Part shown: positions 16,361 to 25,442 of the stretch, piece by piece
Numbering within the stretch: the first letter of the stretch is position 1
Layout of the letters: each line of letters opens with the position of its first letter
From: Roseiarcus sp963783175
GTDB taxonomy: Bacteria; Pseudomonadota; Alphaproteobacteria; Rhizobiales; Beijerinckiaceae
Direction of reading: 5' to 3'
Length of the DNA: 64,000 nucleotides
NCBI GenBank assembly: GCA_963783175.1
Contig: CAWANG010000002.1
Coordinates: 295,204 to 359,203, forward strand
The notes under the pieces: model-generated
Databases searched by the model: none
Told to the model about the DNA's origin: nothing
What the model saw: only the letters and a program-made list of their open reading frames with translations
Position numbers and translations under genes: made by a program

Positions 16361-19300
16361 ATGATCCGCCTTGAGCCGCGGTTCGCCGAATTGGCGGCGA
16401 TGACGAATTTTTCGTTTCTGCGTGGGGCCTCGCATCCCGAGGAGATGGTCGCGCGGGCAGCGGAGCTTGGGCTTGCGGGAATCGGGATCGCGGATCGCAA
16501 CACGCTGGCCGGCGTCGTGCGCGCGCATGTGTTCGCGCGCGAGAACGCGGCGGCGATGGGGAGCACGCGGGTCGTTCCGGGCGCGCGGCTCGCCTTCGAC
16601 GACGGAGCCCCGGACCTGCTCGCCTATCCGAAGGATCGCGCGGCTTACGGCCGGCTCTCCCGCATCCTGACCGCGGGAAACTTGCGCGCGCCCAAGGGCG
16701 AATGCCGGCTCCGACTGGATGACCTCTTGGAGCAGAGCGAGGGGCTGCAGGTCGTGGCGCTGCCCGCCTTCTCCCATTGCGGGAGAACGTCGCGCGGCCT
16801 CTCATCCCTAGCCCCCCCGCAAGGGGAGAGGGGGCGCGAGCCTCTCTCCTGCCTCCGCGAGGCCTTCGGCCAGCGCCTGTGGATCGGCGCGAGTTTGACT
16901 TATGGCGAGCATATGCGCGGCGGGCTCGCGCGGCGTACGGCGCTCGCGCTTGAGATCGGTGCGCCACTGATCGCGACCAATGACGTATTGATGCATGCGC
17001 CCGAGCGACGCCCGCTCGCCGACGTCCTCGCCTGCATCCGCGAAGGCGCGACGCTCGAGGCCGCGGGGCGCCTGACCCAGGCCAACGCCGAGCGGCATCT
17101 CAAGGCCCCGGATGAAATGGCGCGGCTCTTCGCCGAGGCGCCTGAGGCGATCGCGGAGACAATTCGCTTTCTCGACGGCCTTGCGTTCAGCCTCGACGAA
17201 TTGTCGCATTGTTATCCCGAAGAGCTGCGCGAGGGCTATGCGACGGCCCAGGCCGCGCTCGAAGCCTTCACGGAAGCGGGCGCCCGGGCGCGCTATCCCG
17301 AGGGCGTGCCGGAGCGGACGCGCGAAGCGCTCGCGCACGAACTTAAGCTGATCGCTGCGCTCGGCTACGCGCCTTATTTTCTCACCGTGCACGACATCGT
17401 GCGCTTCGCGCGCACGCGCGGCATCCTCTGCCAGGGCCGCGGCTCGGCGGCCAATTCCGCCGTCTGCTTCTGTCTCGGGATCACCGAGGTCGATCCGGCG
17501 CGCTTCGATCTTTTGTTCGAGCGCTTCGTCTCGCCCGAGCGCAACGAGCCCCCCGACATCGACGTCGACTTCGAGCATGAGCGGCGCGAGGAGGTGATCC
17601 AGTACATCTACCGGCGTTACGGGCGCGAGCGCGCCGGCCTCGCCGCCGCGGTGACGACCTATCGCACGCGTTCGGCGATCCGCGAGACAGCCAAGGTTTT
17701 CGGCCTCTCCGACGATGTCATCGCCGCCCTCAACGGGACCGCCTGGGGCCAGGAGTCGACGCCGATCGACGAGACCCGTGTGCGCGGGATCGGACTCAAT
17801 CCCGCCGAGCCGACGCTCATGCTCGCGCTCAAGATGGCGGAAGAGCTCATCGGCTTTCCGCGCCATCTCACCCAGCACAGCGGCGGCTTCGTCATCACCC
17901 GCGACCGGCTCGACGAAGTCGCGCCGGTAATGAACGCGGCGATGGAGGAGCGCACGACGGTCGAATGGGACAAGGACGATCTCGACGCGCTCGGCCTCCT
18001 CAAGATCGACGTACTCGCGCTCGGCATGCTGACGGCGCTAAGCAAGGGCCTCGAGCTTCTGGACCGGCATTACGGCCAGCGCCTGACGCTGGCGACCATT
18101 CCGCCCGAGGAGCCCCAGGTCTATGCGATGATCAAGCGCGCCGACACGATCGGCGTGTTCCAGATCGAAAGCCGGGCGCAGATGTCGATGCTGCCGCGGC
18201 TGAAGCCGGAATCGTTCTACGATCTCGTTATCGAGGTCGCGATCGTGCGTCCCGGTCCGATCCAGGGCGACATGGTGCACCCTTATCTGCGCCGCCGGCA
18301 GGGCCTCGAGGAGGTTGCCTATCCTTCGAGCGAGCTCGAGGCGGTGTTGAAGAAGACGCTCGGCGTGCCGCTGTTCCAGGAGCAGGCGATGAAGATCGCC
18401 ATTGTCGCCGCCGGATTCACGCCCTCGGAAGCTGATCGATTGCGCCGCGCGATGGCGACGTTCCGCCGGGTAGGCACGATCCAGACCTTTAAGGACAAGA
18501 TGATCGAGGGCATGGCGGCCAGGGGCTACGACCGCGACTTCGCCGAGCGCTGTTTCCGCCAGATCGAAGGGTTCGGCGAATACGGCTTTCCCGAGAGCCA
18601 TGCGGCGAGCTTCGCGCTTCTGGTCTACGCCTCGTGCTGGATGAAATGCCGCTACCCGGACGTCTTCGCCGCGGCGATGCTGAACTCCCAGCCGCTCGGC
18701 TTCTACGCCCCGGCGCAGCTCGTGCGCGACGCGCGGGAGCACGGGGTCGAAGTGCGCGAGGTCGACGTCAACCTGTCGGACTGGGACTGCACGCTGGAAG
18801 CCCGACCCCCTCTCCCCGTGCACGGGGAGAGGGTTGGGGTGAGGGGCAGCGCCAACTCTTCCGGAAAGGACAGCGCAGCCCCTCATCCGTCACCTTCTCC
18901 CCGCGGGCGGGGAGAAGGGATTCACCCCCGCCATGCCGAGATGGCGCCGCACATCCGCGCGACCCATGCGGTGCGCTTAGGTCTTAGGCAGATCGTCGGC
19001 GTCAAGGAGGAGGACATGCGCCGGCTCGTGGAGCGGCGGGGGCAGGCTTATGATTCCGTGCGCGACTTGTGGCTGCGCAGCGGCTTAAGTCCGGCGGCGC
19101 TGGAGCGGCTCGCCGACGCCGACGCTTTCCGCTCGCTCGGCCTCGACCGCCGGCAGGCTCTATGGGCGGTGCGCGGCCTCGACCGGGTCGGCGACCAGGA
19201 CGATCTGCCGCTGTTCGCGAGCCGGCCGGCGCGCGAAACCGAGCCGGACGCGCGATTGCCGCCAATGCCGCTCGGCGCGCATGTGGTGGAGGACTATCGG

Positions 19301-19858
19301 CGCCTGTCGCTGTCCTTGAAGGCTCATCCGACCTCGTTCATGCGCGCCCGCCTTTCGGCGCGCGGAATCCTGCGCTCCGACGCGCTGCGGTCGGTCAGGA
19401 ACGGCGAGCGCGTCACGGTCGCGGGCCTCGTGCTGGTGCGCCAGCGGCCTGGCACCGCCAAGGGCGTCATCTTCATGACGCTCGAGGACGAGACCGGCGT
19501 CGCCAATGTCATCGTCTGGCCGAAGGCGTTCGAACGCCTGCGCGCAATCGTGCTCGGCGCCCGCTTCGTCGCCGTGACCGGCAAGCTGCAGAGCGAATCC
19601 GGCGTCATCCATATCGTCGCCGAGCGCATGAACGATTTGACGCCGATGCTTGGGCTTCTGTCGGAGGCGGGCGCGACGATCGGCGCTCTCGCCCACGCCG
19701 ACGAGGTCCGCCGGCCGCAACTGACGATGGCGCAAAAGCGCCAGGGCAACCGCTTCGCCAAGCCCCCGACGTTCGAAGACCCGCGCGCACCGCCGAGCCT
19801 GCCACTCGAAACGACCGACGCAACGCAGGCGATGCCCGCGGGGCGCAATTTCCGTTGA
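16361..19858 (+). CDS. dnaE2: Error-prone DNA polymerase DnaE2 (ImuC)
   Basis: A C-family polymerase III alpha-type enzyme of 1165 residues that performs translesion synthesis in the SOS response. The PHP domain begins FAELAAMTNFSFLRGAS, the palm carries catalytic acids in DIDVDFE (Asp399, Asp401, Asp403), and the C-terminus has an OB-fold (VTVAGLVLVRQRPG). It is longer than usual DnaE2 proteins (about 1080-1100) because two stretches encoded by palindromic repeats are carried in frame, near residues 145-162 and 815-860. ATG 16361 is chosen although the frame is open back into imuB, because family similarity begins there. The gene ends the imuA-imuB-dnaE2 operon. Confidence 0.92.
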   Translation: MIRLEPRFAELAAMTNFSFLRGASHPEEMVARAAELGLAGIGIADRNTLAGVVRAHVFARENAAAMGSTRVVPGARLAFDDGAPDLLAYPKDRAAYGRLSRILTAGNLRAPKGECRLRLDDLLEQSEGLQVVALPAFSHCGRTSRGLSSLAPPQGERGREPLSCLREAFGQRLWIGASLTYGEHMRGGLARRTALALEIGAPLIATNDVLMHAPERRPLADVLACIREGATLEAAGRLTQANAERHLKAPDEMARLFAEAPEAIAETIRFLDGLAFSLDELSHCYPEELREGYATAQAALEAFTEAGARARYPEGVPERTREALAHELKLIAALGYAPYFLTVHDIVRFARTRGILCQGRGSAANSAVCFCLGITEVDPARFDLLFERFVSPERNEPPDIDVDFEHERREEVIQYIYRRYGRERAGLAAAVTTYRTRSAIRETAKVFGLSDDVIAALNGTAWGQESTPIDETRVRGIGLNPAEPTLMLALKMAEELIGFPRHLTQHSGGFVITRDRLDEVAPVMNAAMEERTTVEWDKDDLDALGLLKIDVLALGMLTALSKGLELLDRHYGQRLTLATIPPEEPQVYAMIKRADTIGVFQIESRAQMSMLPRLKPESFYDLVIEVAIVRPGPIQGDMVHPYLRRRQGLEEVAYPSSELEAVLKKTLGVPLFQEQAMKIAIVAAGFTPSEADRLRRAMATFRRVGTIQTFKDKMIEGMAARGYDRDFAERCFRQIEGFGEYGFPESHAASFALLVYASCWMKCRYPDVFAAAMLNSQPLGFYAPAQLVRDAREHGVEVREVDVNLSDWDCTLEARPPLPVHGERVGVRGSANSSGKDSAAPHPSPSPRGRGEGIHPRHAEMAPHIRATHAVRLGLRQIVGVKEEDMRRLVERRGQAYDSVRDLWLRSGLSPAALERLADADAFRSLGLDRRQALWAVRGLDRVGDQDDLPLFASRPARETEPDARLPPMPLGAHVVEDYRRLSLSLKAHPTSFMRARLSARGILRSDALRSVRNGERVTVAGLVLVRQRPGTAKGVIFMTLEDETGVANVIVWPKAFERLRAIVLGARFVAVTGKLQSESGVIHIVAERMNDLTPMLGLLSEAGATIGALAHADEVRRPQLTMAQKRQGNRFAKPPTFEDPRAPPSLPLETTDATQAMPAGRNFR
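16795..16840. repeat. Palindromic repeat inside dnaE2, first copy
   Basis: A segment with CCCCCCGCAAGGGGAGAGGG flanked by CTCATCCC, of the short palindromic type common in alphaproteobacterial intergenic DNA. Here it is translated in frame (LSSLAPPQGERGRE) between conserved DnaE2 segments. A partial relative (CTCTTGCGGGGGAAGGG) also lies at 16313-16330, just between imuB and dnaE2. Confidence 0.6.
18804..18920. repeat. Double palindromic repeat inside dnaE2
   Basis: Two hairpins in tandem: CCTCTCCCCGTGCACGGGGA continuing to GAGGG (18809-18833), and CTTCTCCCCGCGGGCGGGGA continuing to GAAGG (about 18893-18918). Between them are GGTGAGGGGC and CCCCTCATCC, the usual borders of such elements. The frame is kept throughout, adding about 45 Pro/Gly/Arg/Ser-rich residues between DWDCTLE and IRATHAVRLGLRQ. 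Confidence 0.7.
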
Positions 19859-19908
19859 CGGCCCCAGACGAGACCGCATAGGTCGCAGCCCACAAGATCG
19901 GGAGTCTC

Positions 19909-20817
19909 ATGGCGGCATATGCGGCGCTGGCTTTTCTGTCGCTTCTCTGGGGCTCTTCGTTTCTGCTCATCAAGATCGCGGCGCGCGCCTTCGACCCTTT
20001 CGCTCTGGCGCTCGCGCGCAGCGGCGTCGCTGCGGGAACGCTCATCATTGCCGGCGCGCTGACCGGCCGCGTCTGGCCGGGGCGTCGGCCCGGTCTCTGG
20101 GCAAAGCTCCTCGCCCTGTCACTGATCGGCCAGGTTATCCCCTTCCTGCTGCTCGGCAAGGCGGCGCAATTGACGACCAGCGCAGATATGGCGCTGATGA
20201 TGGGCTCAGCGCCGATATTCGTTTTCCTGGCTGGGCGCTTGGTTGGATCGGGCGACCGCTGGAGTCTGCAGGGCGCGTTCGGTCTCGCGCTCGGCTTTAC
20301 GGGGGTAGGGCTCATGCTGTGGTCGCCTACGGCGAGGACAGCGAGCGCAGCGAATCCTATCGAAGGACGGGCGATCGCGCTCATGGCGGCCTTCGGCTAT
20401 TCGATGGGCGCGCTCATATCCGCTCGCGCGACGCGCGAGATCGGCGCGGCGAAGGCGGCCGCCGCATCGATGACCATATCGACTTTGATGCTGGCTCTGA
20501 TCGGGTTCGCGTTCGGTGCCGGGCAATTGAACCCGGCGATCGACGGTGCCCCGGCCGGGCCAATTTTCGCCGTGGTCGCACTCGGGGTCTTCAACACGGC
20601 GCTCGCTTATTACGTCTACTTTCGCTTGGTCGTCAGCGCCGGGCCGACCTTCGCCAGCCTCAATAATTACGTCGTGCCGATCATCGGCCTCATGGGCGGT
20701 GCGCTAGCGCTCGGCGAGCTGGTTGGATTTCTTGCCTGGGCAGGGCTGGCGCTCGTCCTGACCAGCGTTGCGCTCACCGGACGCTCGCTGCGTGCGGCGC
20801 GCCCGCTAGGCCCTTGA
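19909..20817 (+). CDS. EamA/DMT-family transporter
   Basis: A 302-residue inner-membrane protein with ten hydrophobic segments in two EamA repeats. The first begins LAFLSLLWGSSFLLIKIAAR and the second GRAIALMAAFGYSMGALIS. LLWGSSF and SLNNYVVPIIGLMGGALALGE are typical of the RhaT/YdcZ-like drug/metabolite superfamily. These usually export metabolites or amino acids; the substrate cannot be read from sequence. It starts 50 bases after dnaE2 in the same direction but is probably independent. Confidence 0.88.
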   Translation: MAAYAALAFLSLLWGSSFLLIKIAARAFDPFALALARSGVAAGTLIIAGALTGRVWPGRRPGLWAKLLALSLIGQVIPFLLLGKAAQLTTSADMALMMGSAPIFVFLAGRLVGSGDRWSLQGAFGLALGFTGVGLMLWSPTARTASAANPIEGRAIALMAAFGYSMGALISARATREIGAAKAAAASMTISTLMLALIGFAFGAGQLNPAIDGAPAGPIFAVVALGVFNTALAYYVYFRLVVSAGPTFASLNNYVVPIIGLMGGALALGELVGFLAWAGLALVLTSVALTGRSLRAARPLGP

Positions 20818-21196
20818 GCGCGCGGCGGTGCGCGCATAGGCGATCTGCGGCGTCACATTCGCCCCGAAGCCGCTTTCAGGCGGGTCATGGTCCTTGGGGC
20901 CGAATCCGTCCGGGAACATCACCGCGGCTGCGCACACGAGGCCGCCGAACGTCGTCATGAAGCCGAAGTAGAGGAGCAGAATGGCGGTGAGCGCGGCGTC
21001 GCTGCGCCAAAGCAGAGGCGCGAGGCCAAACGGATCAATGAGTAGCAGCGCCGACGCGCAGACGCTCCCCGCCAGCGCGCCGAGCGCCCAATCGAGGATC
21101 ATGTAGCGAACGAGCGGATCGAGCCGCCCAGCCCCGAGCGCGGCCCTGCCCGCGCAAAACAGAGCGCCACCGGCTCACGATCTCCGCATCCGACAT
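20806..21196 (-). CDS. Small membrane protein, one frame shift near 21172
   Basis: The uninterrupted frame from 21102 encodes 98 residues with two or three membrane helices (MILDWALGALAGSVCASALL, then AALTAILLLYFGFMTTFGG). The sequence upstream continues protein-like in the same frame (AALGAGRLDPLVRY) but meets a stop before any start. An ATG at 21196 in the neighbouring frame (MSDAEIVS) joins it if one G of the GG at 21172-21173 is removed. The likely product is about 129 residues. It overlaps the 3' end of the EamA gene by 12 bases, tail to tail. Function unknown. Confidence 0.6.
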
Positions 21197-21311
21197 CGGG
21201 ACCTCTTCGTTTCAGCCGGGCGTTTCACGATCGCCCATTCTAGAGCCGAGGCGCGGTCGGTCAAATCGGACCCGCGCGTCAAATGCACGCAGGCGTCCGC
21301 CCCAACCGACG

Positions 21312-22205
21312 TCAGCGGCGGCTCTTCAGCGCGTCGGCGAGCCGCGTCGTCGCCGACCCGGGCGCAAGCGGCATCGGCTGGCTCTCATGGGGCGCCCAGG
21401 CGGCGAGCCACACCAGGTCGAAAGTCGCTCGCAGGCGCCCGTCCGGATCGGCGAAGCGCTCGGCGTAGAGAGCGGCGGCGCGCGCCACGACCTCGCGGCG
21501 CAGGGGCCTGCGGCTGCGCGCCTCGAGCGCGTTTGCGCCCCCCATCGCGCGCAGGTCGCCAACTAGCGCGAACATGTCAGGGTAGCGAACAATTGCGCGG
21601 TCGAGATCAACGACCGGCAGCGCTAGCCCAGCGCGCTGCGCGAGACCGCCGAGCGCGCGCACGTCGACGAAAGGCGCGACCCGCGGCGACGCGCCGCCGA
21701 GAACCTCGCTCTCGGCGATCGTCAGGCTCTGACGGAGCTCGGTCAGCGTCTCGCCGCCGATCAGCGCGGCGACAAGGAGGCCATCGGGTTTCAGCGCCCG
21801 CCGCATCTGAACCAGCGCGCCCGGCAAATCGTTCACGGTCTGCAGCGCCAGGAGCGAGACGGCGAGGTCAAGGCGCCCGTCCGCGACCGGCAGACTTTCG
21901 AGGTCGCCGACGGCCGGCAGAAAAGCGCCTGTGCCCAGGCTCGCCGCGGTCGGGGCGACCCGGACGACGTAGTCGACCTGGCCGCCGGCGGCGAGCGCAA
22001 CCGCGCCGTGCGGGCCGGGCGAGCCGAAATCGGCGGCGGCTGCGAAGCGACGTTTGACCAGCGACACCCGTTCGCCAAGGTCCTCAGCCGCCCGGGCGAG
22101 GAGGAAGTCCGCTCGTGCGTCGGCGCCCGGGCGAGTCCAGGTGCGATCAAGGCGGCGATTGACGAGCGCGCGATCGAATATCCGCGGTGGCGTCGGAGAG
22201 GGCAT
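21312..22205 (-). CDS. SAM-dependent methyltransferase (BioC/NDUFAF5-like)
   Basis: A 297-residue class I methyltransferase. It starts PPRIFDRALVNRRLDR, the typical opening of alphaproteobacterial relatives of mitochondrial NDUFAF5, and includes a strand-loop region DLAVSLLALQTVNDLPGAL and the post-motif LKPDGLLVAALIGGETL. In bacteria it may act like BioC or in respiratory complex I assembly; neither can be decided here. It is divergent from comF with 64 bases between, a recurrent alphaproteobacterial neighbourhood. Confidence 0.82.
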   Translation of the reverse strand: MPSPTPPRIFDRALVNRRLDRTWTRPGADARADFLLARAAEDLGERVSLVKRRFAAAADFGSPGPHGAVALAAGGQVDYVVRVAPTAASLGTGAFLPAVGDLESLPVADGRLDLAVSLLALQTVNDLPGALVQMRRALKPDGLLVAALIGGETLTELRQSLTIAESEVLGGASPRVAPFVDVRALGGLAQRAGLALPVVDLDRAIVRYPDMFALVGDLRAMGGANALEARSRRPLRREVVARAAALYAERFADPDGRLRATFDLVWLAAWAPHESQPMPLAPGSATTRLADALKSRR

Positions 22206-22269
22206 GGGCCGTCCCTTATCCTCCAGACAGCCCCTCGCGCAAAACTCCGGTTCGCGCTAACGTTGACGA

Positions 22270-23064
22270 ATGGACGTTACTCCGGCGTTGGACTGCGAGC
22301 AGGCGGCCGGCCACCCCTGGATGCGGCGCGGTGGCGCTCTCGTCACGCGCTTGGCTCGAGCCGCGCTCGATACGCTCTATCCGCCGACGTGCCTTGCCTG
22401 CCGCGCCGCGACGGATTTGCATGGAGCGCTCTGCCCGCGCTGCTGGAGCGCGATGCGATTCATCGAACGGCCGTTTTGCGAGCGGCTCGGGACGCCGTTC
22501 GAGCAGGACCTCGGGCAGGGCCTCCTCTCGCCCCAGGCGATCGCCGATCCGCCTGTTTTCGCCCGCGCACGGGCGGTGGCGCGGTTCGAGGACGGGCCGG
22601 CGCGCACCCTTGCCCATCGGCTCAAATATTCCGACCGCGCCGAGCTCGCCCGTCCGATCGCCCGCTGGATGGCGCGAGCGGGCGCGGACCTGCTGGCCGA
22701 CGCCGATCTCCTGACGCCGGTGCCGCTCCATGCCTTGCGGCTGTGGCGACGGCGGTTCAACCAGGCGGCGGCGCTGGCGGCGGAGGTTTCGCGCCAGACC
22801 GGCAAGCCCTGCGACTTGAGCGCGCTTCTGCGCGTCAAGGCGACCCGTAGCCAGATCGGCCTCACCCGCGCGCAGCGGGCTGAAAACGTGCAGGGCGCGT
22901 TTCGCGCCGCGGCAAGGGCGCAGGTGCGGGGGCTCAACGTCGTGCTGATCGACGACGTTCTGACCTCGGGCGCGACGGCCAACGCGGCTTCCCGGGCGCT
23001 GCTGAGGGCGGGCGCGAAGCGGGTGGACGTGCTGGTGTTCGCCCGGGTTGTGACAGGCGCGTAA
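22270..23064 (+). CDS. ComF-family phosphoribosyltransferase-like protein
   Basis: A 264-residue ComF protein, related to the competence factor that links DNA uptake to recombination. Cys41, Cys44, Cys55 and Cys58 form the zinc site (CLACRAATDLHGALCPRC). A type I phosphoribosyltransferase domain follows with the PRPP-binding loop VLIDDVLTSGAT at 225-236. Family-typical QIGLTRAQRAENVQGAF precedes it. It heads a plus-strand run with grxC and a DUF1178 gene. Confidence 0.88.
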   Translation: MDVTPALDCEQAAGHPWMRRGGALVTRLARAALDTLYPPTCLACRAATDLHGALCPRCWSAMRFIERPFCERLGTPFEQDLGQGLLSPQAIADPPVFARARAVARFEDGPARTLAHRLKYSDRAELARPIARWMARAGADLLADADLLTPVPLHALRLWRRRFNQAAALAAEVSRQTGKPCDLSALLRVKATRSQIGLTRAQRAENVQGAFRAAARAQVRGLNVVLIDDVLTSGATANAASRALLRAGAKRVDVLVFARVVTGA

Positions 23065-23117
23065 GTTCCCATATAGTGGAAAAGGCGCGAATCCGCGCGC
23101 CAAGGGACTGTTCAAGC

Positions 23118-23375
23118 GTGCCGCCGATCGTCATCTATACCAAGTCGACTTGCCCCTTTTGCCATGCGGCCAAAGCACTGCTCAGAACCAAGGCTGCGCG
23201 GTTCGAGGAGATCGGCGTCGACGGCGACCGCTCTGCGCAGGCGGCGATGGCGGCGAAAGCGAATGGCCGCTGGACGGTGCCGCAGATCTTCATCGGCGAG
23301 ACCCATGTCGGCGGCTGCGACGATTTGCACGCCCTCGAGGCTGCAGGCGAACTCGATGGGCTTTTGGCGGGCTGA
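23118..23375 (+). CDS. grxC: Glutaredoxin 3
   Basis: An 85-residue dithiol glutaredoxin that reduces disulfides and glutathionylated proteins in the cytoplasm. The active site CPFC is at residues 12-15 (YTKSTCPFCHAAK), with the cis-Pro motif WTVPQIFI and the glutathione-binding GGCDDL after it. The start is taken as GTG 23118, since the resulting N-terminus PPIVIYTKS matches the family; ATG 23076 would add 14 poorly conserved residues. Confidence 0.9.
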   Translation: MPPIVIYTKSTCPFCHAAKALLRTKAARFEEIGVDGDRSAQAAMAAKANGRWTVPQIFIGETHVGGCDDLHALEAAGELDGLLAG

Positions 23376-23378
23376 AAA

Positions 23379-23813
23379 ATGATCAAATACGCGCTCGGCT
23401 GCGCCGAAGGCCATACGTTCGAAAGCTGGTTTCCCGACAGCGCCGCTTATGAGAAGCAGCGCAAGCGGGGCTTTGTCGCCTGCCCGGAATGCGGCTCGAC
23501 CGAGGTCGACAAGGCGATCATGGCTCCCGCGGTCGTCGGCGGCGAGCGTGGGGCGGGTGAATCGGGCCCCGGGATTGTCGTCGACGACCGGCGACGGCAG
23601 GCGCGCGAATTCATGCTCCGCATGCGCCGGGAAATTGAGGCCAATACCGACGATGTCGGCTCGAAATTTCCGGAAGTCGCGCGAGCCATCCATCTCGGCG
23701 AGGAGCCCGAACGCGCAATTCGCGGCCGCGCCAGCCTCGAGGAGGCGCGCTCGCTGATAGAGGACGGCGTCAGCGTGCTGCCGATGCCGATGCTGGAAGA
23801 CGAGCTCAACTAG
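23379..23813 (+). CDS. DUF1178 family protein
   Basis: A 144-residue protein starting MIKYALGCAEGHTFESWF. The cysteines of CAEGH and CPECG suggest a zinc-ribbon N-terminal half. The rest is helical and acidic (FMLRMRREIEANTDDVGSKFPEVAR). DUF1178 proteins are common and uncharacterised in alphaproteobacteria and usually lie next to glutaredoxin, as here (three bases after the grxC stop). Confidence 0.85.
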   Translation: MIKYALGCAEGHTFESWFPDSAAYEKQRKRGFVACPECGSTEVDKAIMAPAVVGGERGAGESGPGIVVDDRRRQAREFMLRMRREIEANTDDVGSKFPEVARAIHLGEEPERAIRGRASLEEARSLIEDGVSVLPMPMLEDELN

Positions 23814-23864
23814 CTATGCCGGCTGCCCTTCCGGGCCTGAACGGCCGCATTCGCCCGCAGTAGC

Positions 23865-24677
23865 CTATTTCTCCTCCACCCGGAATTCCGTCGCCTCGAC
23901 GACTGTCGTGCCGATCATCGTGCGCACCGAAACGCGGAACGGAATCAGCACGTGGTCCTTTTCGATCGGCGCGAGCCAGACCTCGAGGTCCTTGTTGTCC
24001 GCCATGAACTTGGTCGCCGGCCGGTCGCGCCGGTGACCGGCGATAGGGACATATCGCGCTGCGCAGACCACGACCGGGCCGTCGTAGCCTTTGGCCGCGG
24101 CGCGCCGTTCTCCGACATAGGTGAGGTCGATGTCGAAGCGGGTATAGCCGTCGAAGATCGGAATCTTGCGATCGCATGCGGCAGGCGACACGATGGGTCC
24201 GGAGTGCGGCGCCGTAATGATGACCGCGCCAACCGGATCCACGACGCCCTTCTCGTCGCCAGGCCCAAGCGGAACGCGGTCAGGCTTTTCGTCAAACGGG
24301 GGCGAGATCTCGACCCCGGTCACCGAATTCCCGGCGAGCGCCATGCGAATCGTGCGCGTCATATTCGAGCTTGCGGCAATGGTGGCGAAAGTCGCGGGCG
24401 ACACATGGCCTTGCACGATCGCGCCCGTGCCCGCCGACGCCCCTCGCGCATTGCCGAGAAGTTTAGCGAGGCCGGTTGCTTTCCCATCGCCCTGGATCGA
24501 ATAGCTGGTCGGGGTCAAGTTAGCGTTCAGGTTAACCGCGCCGATCGGAAGCCCGATCAACGACACGCGATAAATCGCGTGCAGGACATCGGCGCGCGCG
24601 CCCGCCGCCCCGACAAGCGTCGCCGCCATCCCTACGCCGGCCAACGCCAAGCACGCCCATGGTGATCGCGGCGGCAT
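23865..24677 (-). CDS. DUF3108 exported protein
   Basis: A 270-residue protein with a signal peptide (CLALAGVGMAATLVGAAGARA) followed by VLHAIYRVSLIGLPIGAVNL, typical of the DUF3108 family of periplasmic proteins. An ATG at 24755 is possible but would put 26 residues ahead of the signal, so 24677 is preferred. The C-terminus is beta-rich (LIPFRVSVRTMIGTTVVEATEF). Molecular role unknown. Confidence 0.82.
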   Translation of the reverse strand: MPPRSPWACLALAGVGMAATLVGAAGARADVLHAIYRVSLIGLPIGAVNLNANLTPTSYSIQGDGKATGLAKLLGNARGASAGTGAIVQGHVSPATFATIAASSNMTRTIRMALAGNSVTGVEISPPFDEKPDRVPLGPGDEKGVVDPVGAVIITAPHSGPIVSPAACDRKIPIFDGYTRFDIDLTYVGERRAAAKGYDGPVVVCAARYVPIAGHRRDRPATKFMADNKDLEVWLAPIEKDHVLIPFRVSVRTMIGTTVVEATEFRVEEK

Positions 24678-24845
24678 TGTCTTGAAAGCTCCTGGTCCGG
24701 CGCACGACGCGCATTGAACAGCGATTGCGCAAATATTCCGGCGGCAATGCGCCAACTCAAGGGCAAGCCTGGATGAGCAAAAAAGTCATCCGTCGCCACT
24801 GTCAAGACCTTGCGGCAGGCCCACGGGCCGACTTAACATCCCTTC

Positions 24846-25352
24846 ATGGTCGAAACGGTCATATCCATTCGCGCAGCGCGGCTCGGCGACGAGGGCGAGA
24901 TCGCCTCCGTGCACGACGCGGCCTGGCGCGAGGCCTATCGGGGCGTCATTCCGGGTCGCGAGCTTGAGCGGATGATCGCCCGCCGCGGCCCGGCCTGGTG
25001 GCGTTTGGCGATCGCGCGGCGGACGCCGCTTCTTGTGCTCGAATTCTCCGACTCGGTTGTCGGCTACGTCAGTTACGGGCGCAACCGCGTGCCGGCGCTT
25101 GGTTACGGCGGGGAGATCTTCGAGCTCTACCTCGCGCCGGAGTGCCAGGGCTGCGGGTTCGGGCGGCGCATGTTCGAGGCGGCGCGCAAGGATCTCGCCG
25201 GCCATGGGCTCTCGAACCTTGTCGTCTGGGCGCTGGCGGACAACGAGCGGGCGGTCTCCTTCTACCGCAGGCTCGGCGGTCGCGTCCTGCGCCGGGCGCG
25301 CGAGACTTTCGGCGGCCAGCAGCGCGAGCGCGTCGCTTTCGGCTTTGGCTGA
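24846..25352 (+). CDS. GNAT-family N-acetyltransferase
   Basis: A 168-residue acetyltransferase. It begins ISIRAARLGDEGEIASVHDA and has the acetyl-CoA binding segment in FELYLAPECQGCGFGRRMF (family Q/RxxGxG/A). Then LVVWALADNERAVSFYRRLG is the typical motif B region. RimI-like or small-molecule acetylation are both possible. Single gene, 90 bases before ppa. Confidence 0.85.
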   Translation: MVETVISIRAARLGDEGEIASVHDAAWREAYRGVIPGRELERMIARRGPAWWRLAIARRTPLLVLEFSDSVVGYVSYGRNRVPALGYGGEIFELYLAPECQGCGFGRRMFEAARKDLAGHGLSNLVVWALADNERAVSFYRRLGGRVLRRARETFGGQQRERVAFGFG

Positions 25353-25442
25353 ACGGCCGTTCCGCCTATAAGGGCAGCTTGACGAGCCGCTGAATTCGCC
25401 CATGACAGCGCCATCGCGCGGCCGCAACAAGGGAGGGTCGAC

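Noticed and set aside
15247..16566. Minus-strand frame over imuB/dnaE2
   Set aside because: Shadow of the SOS genes; composition is Arg/Pro/Ala-rich without any motif.
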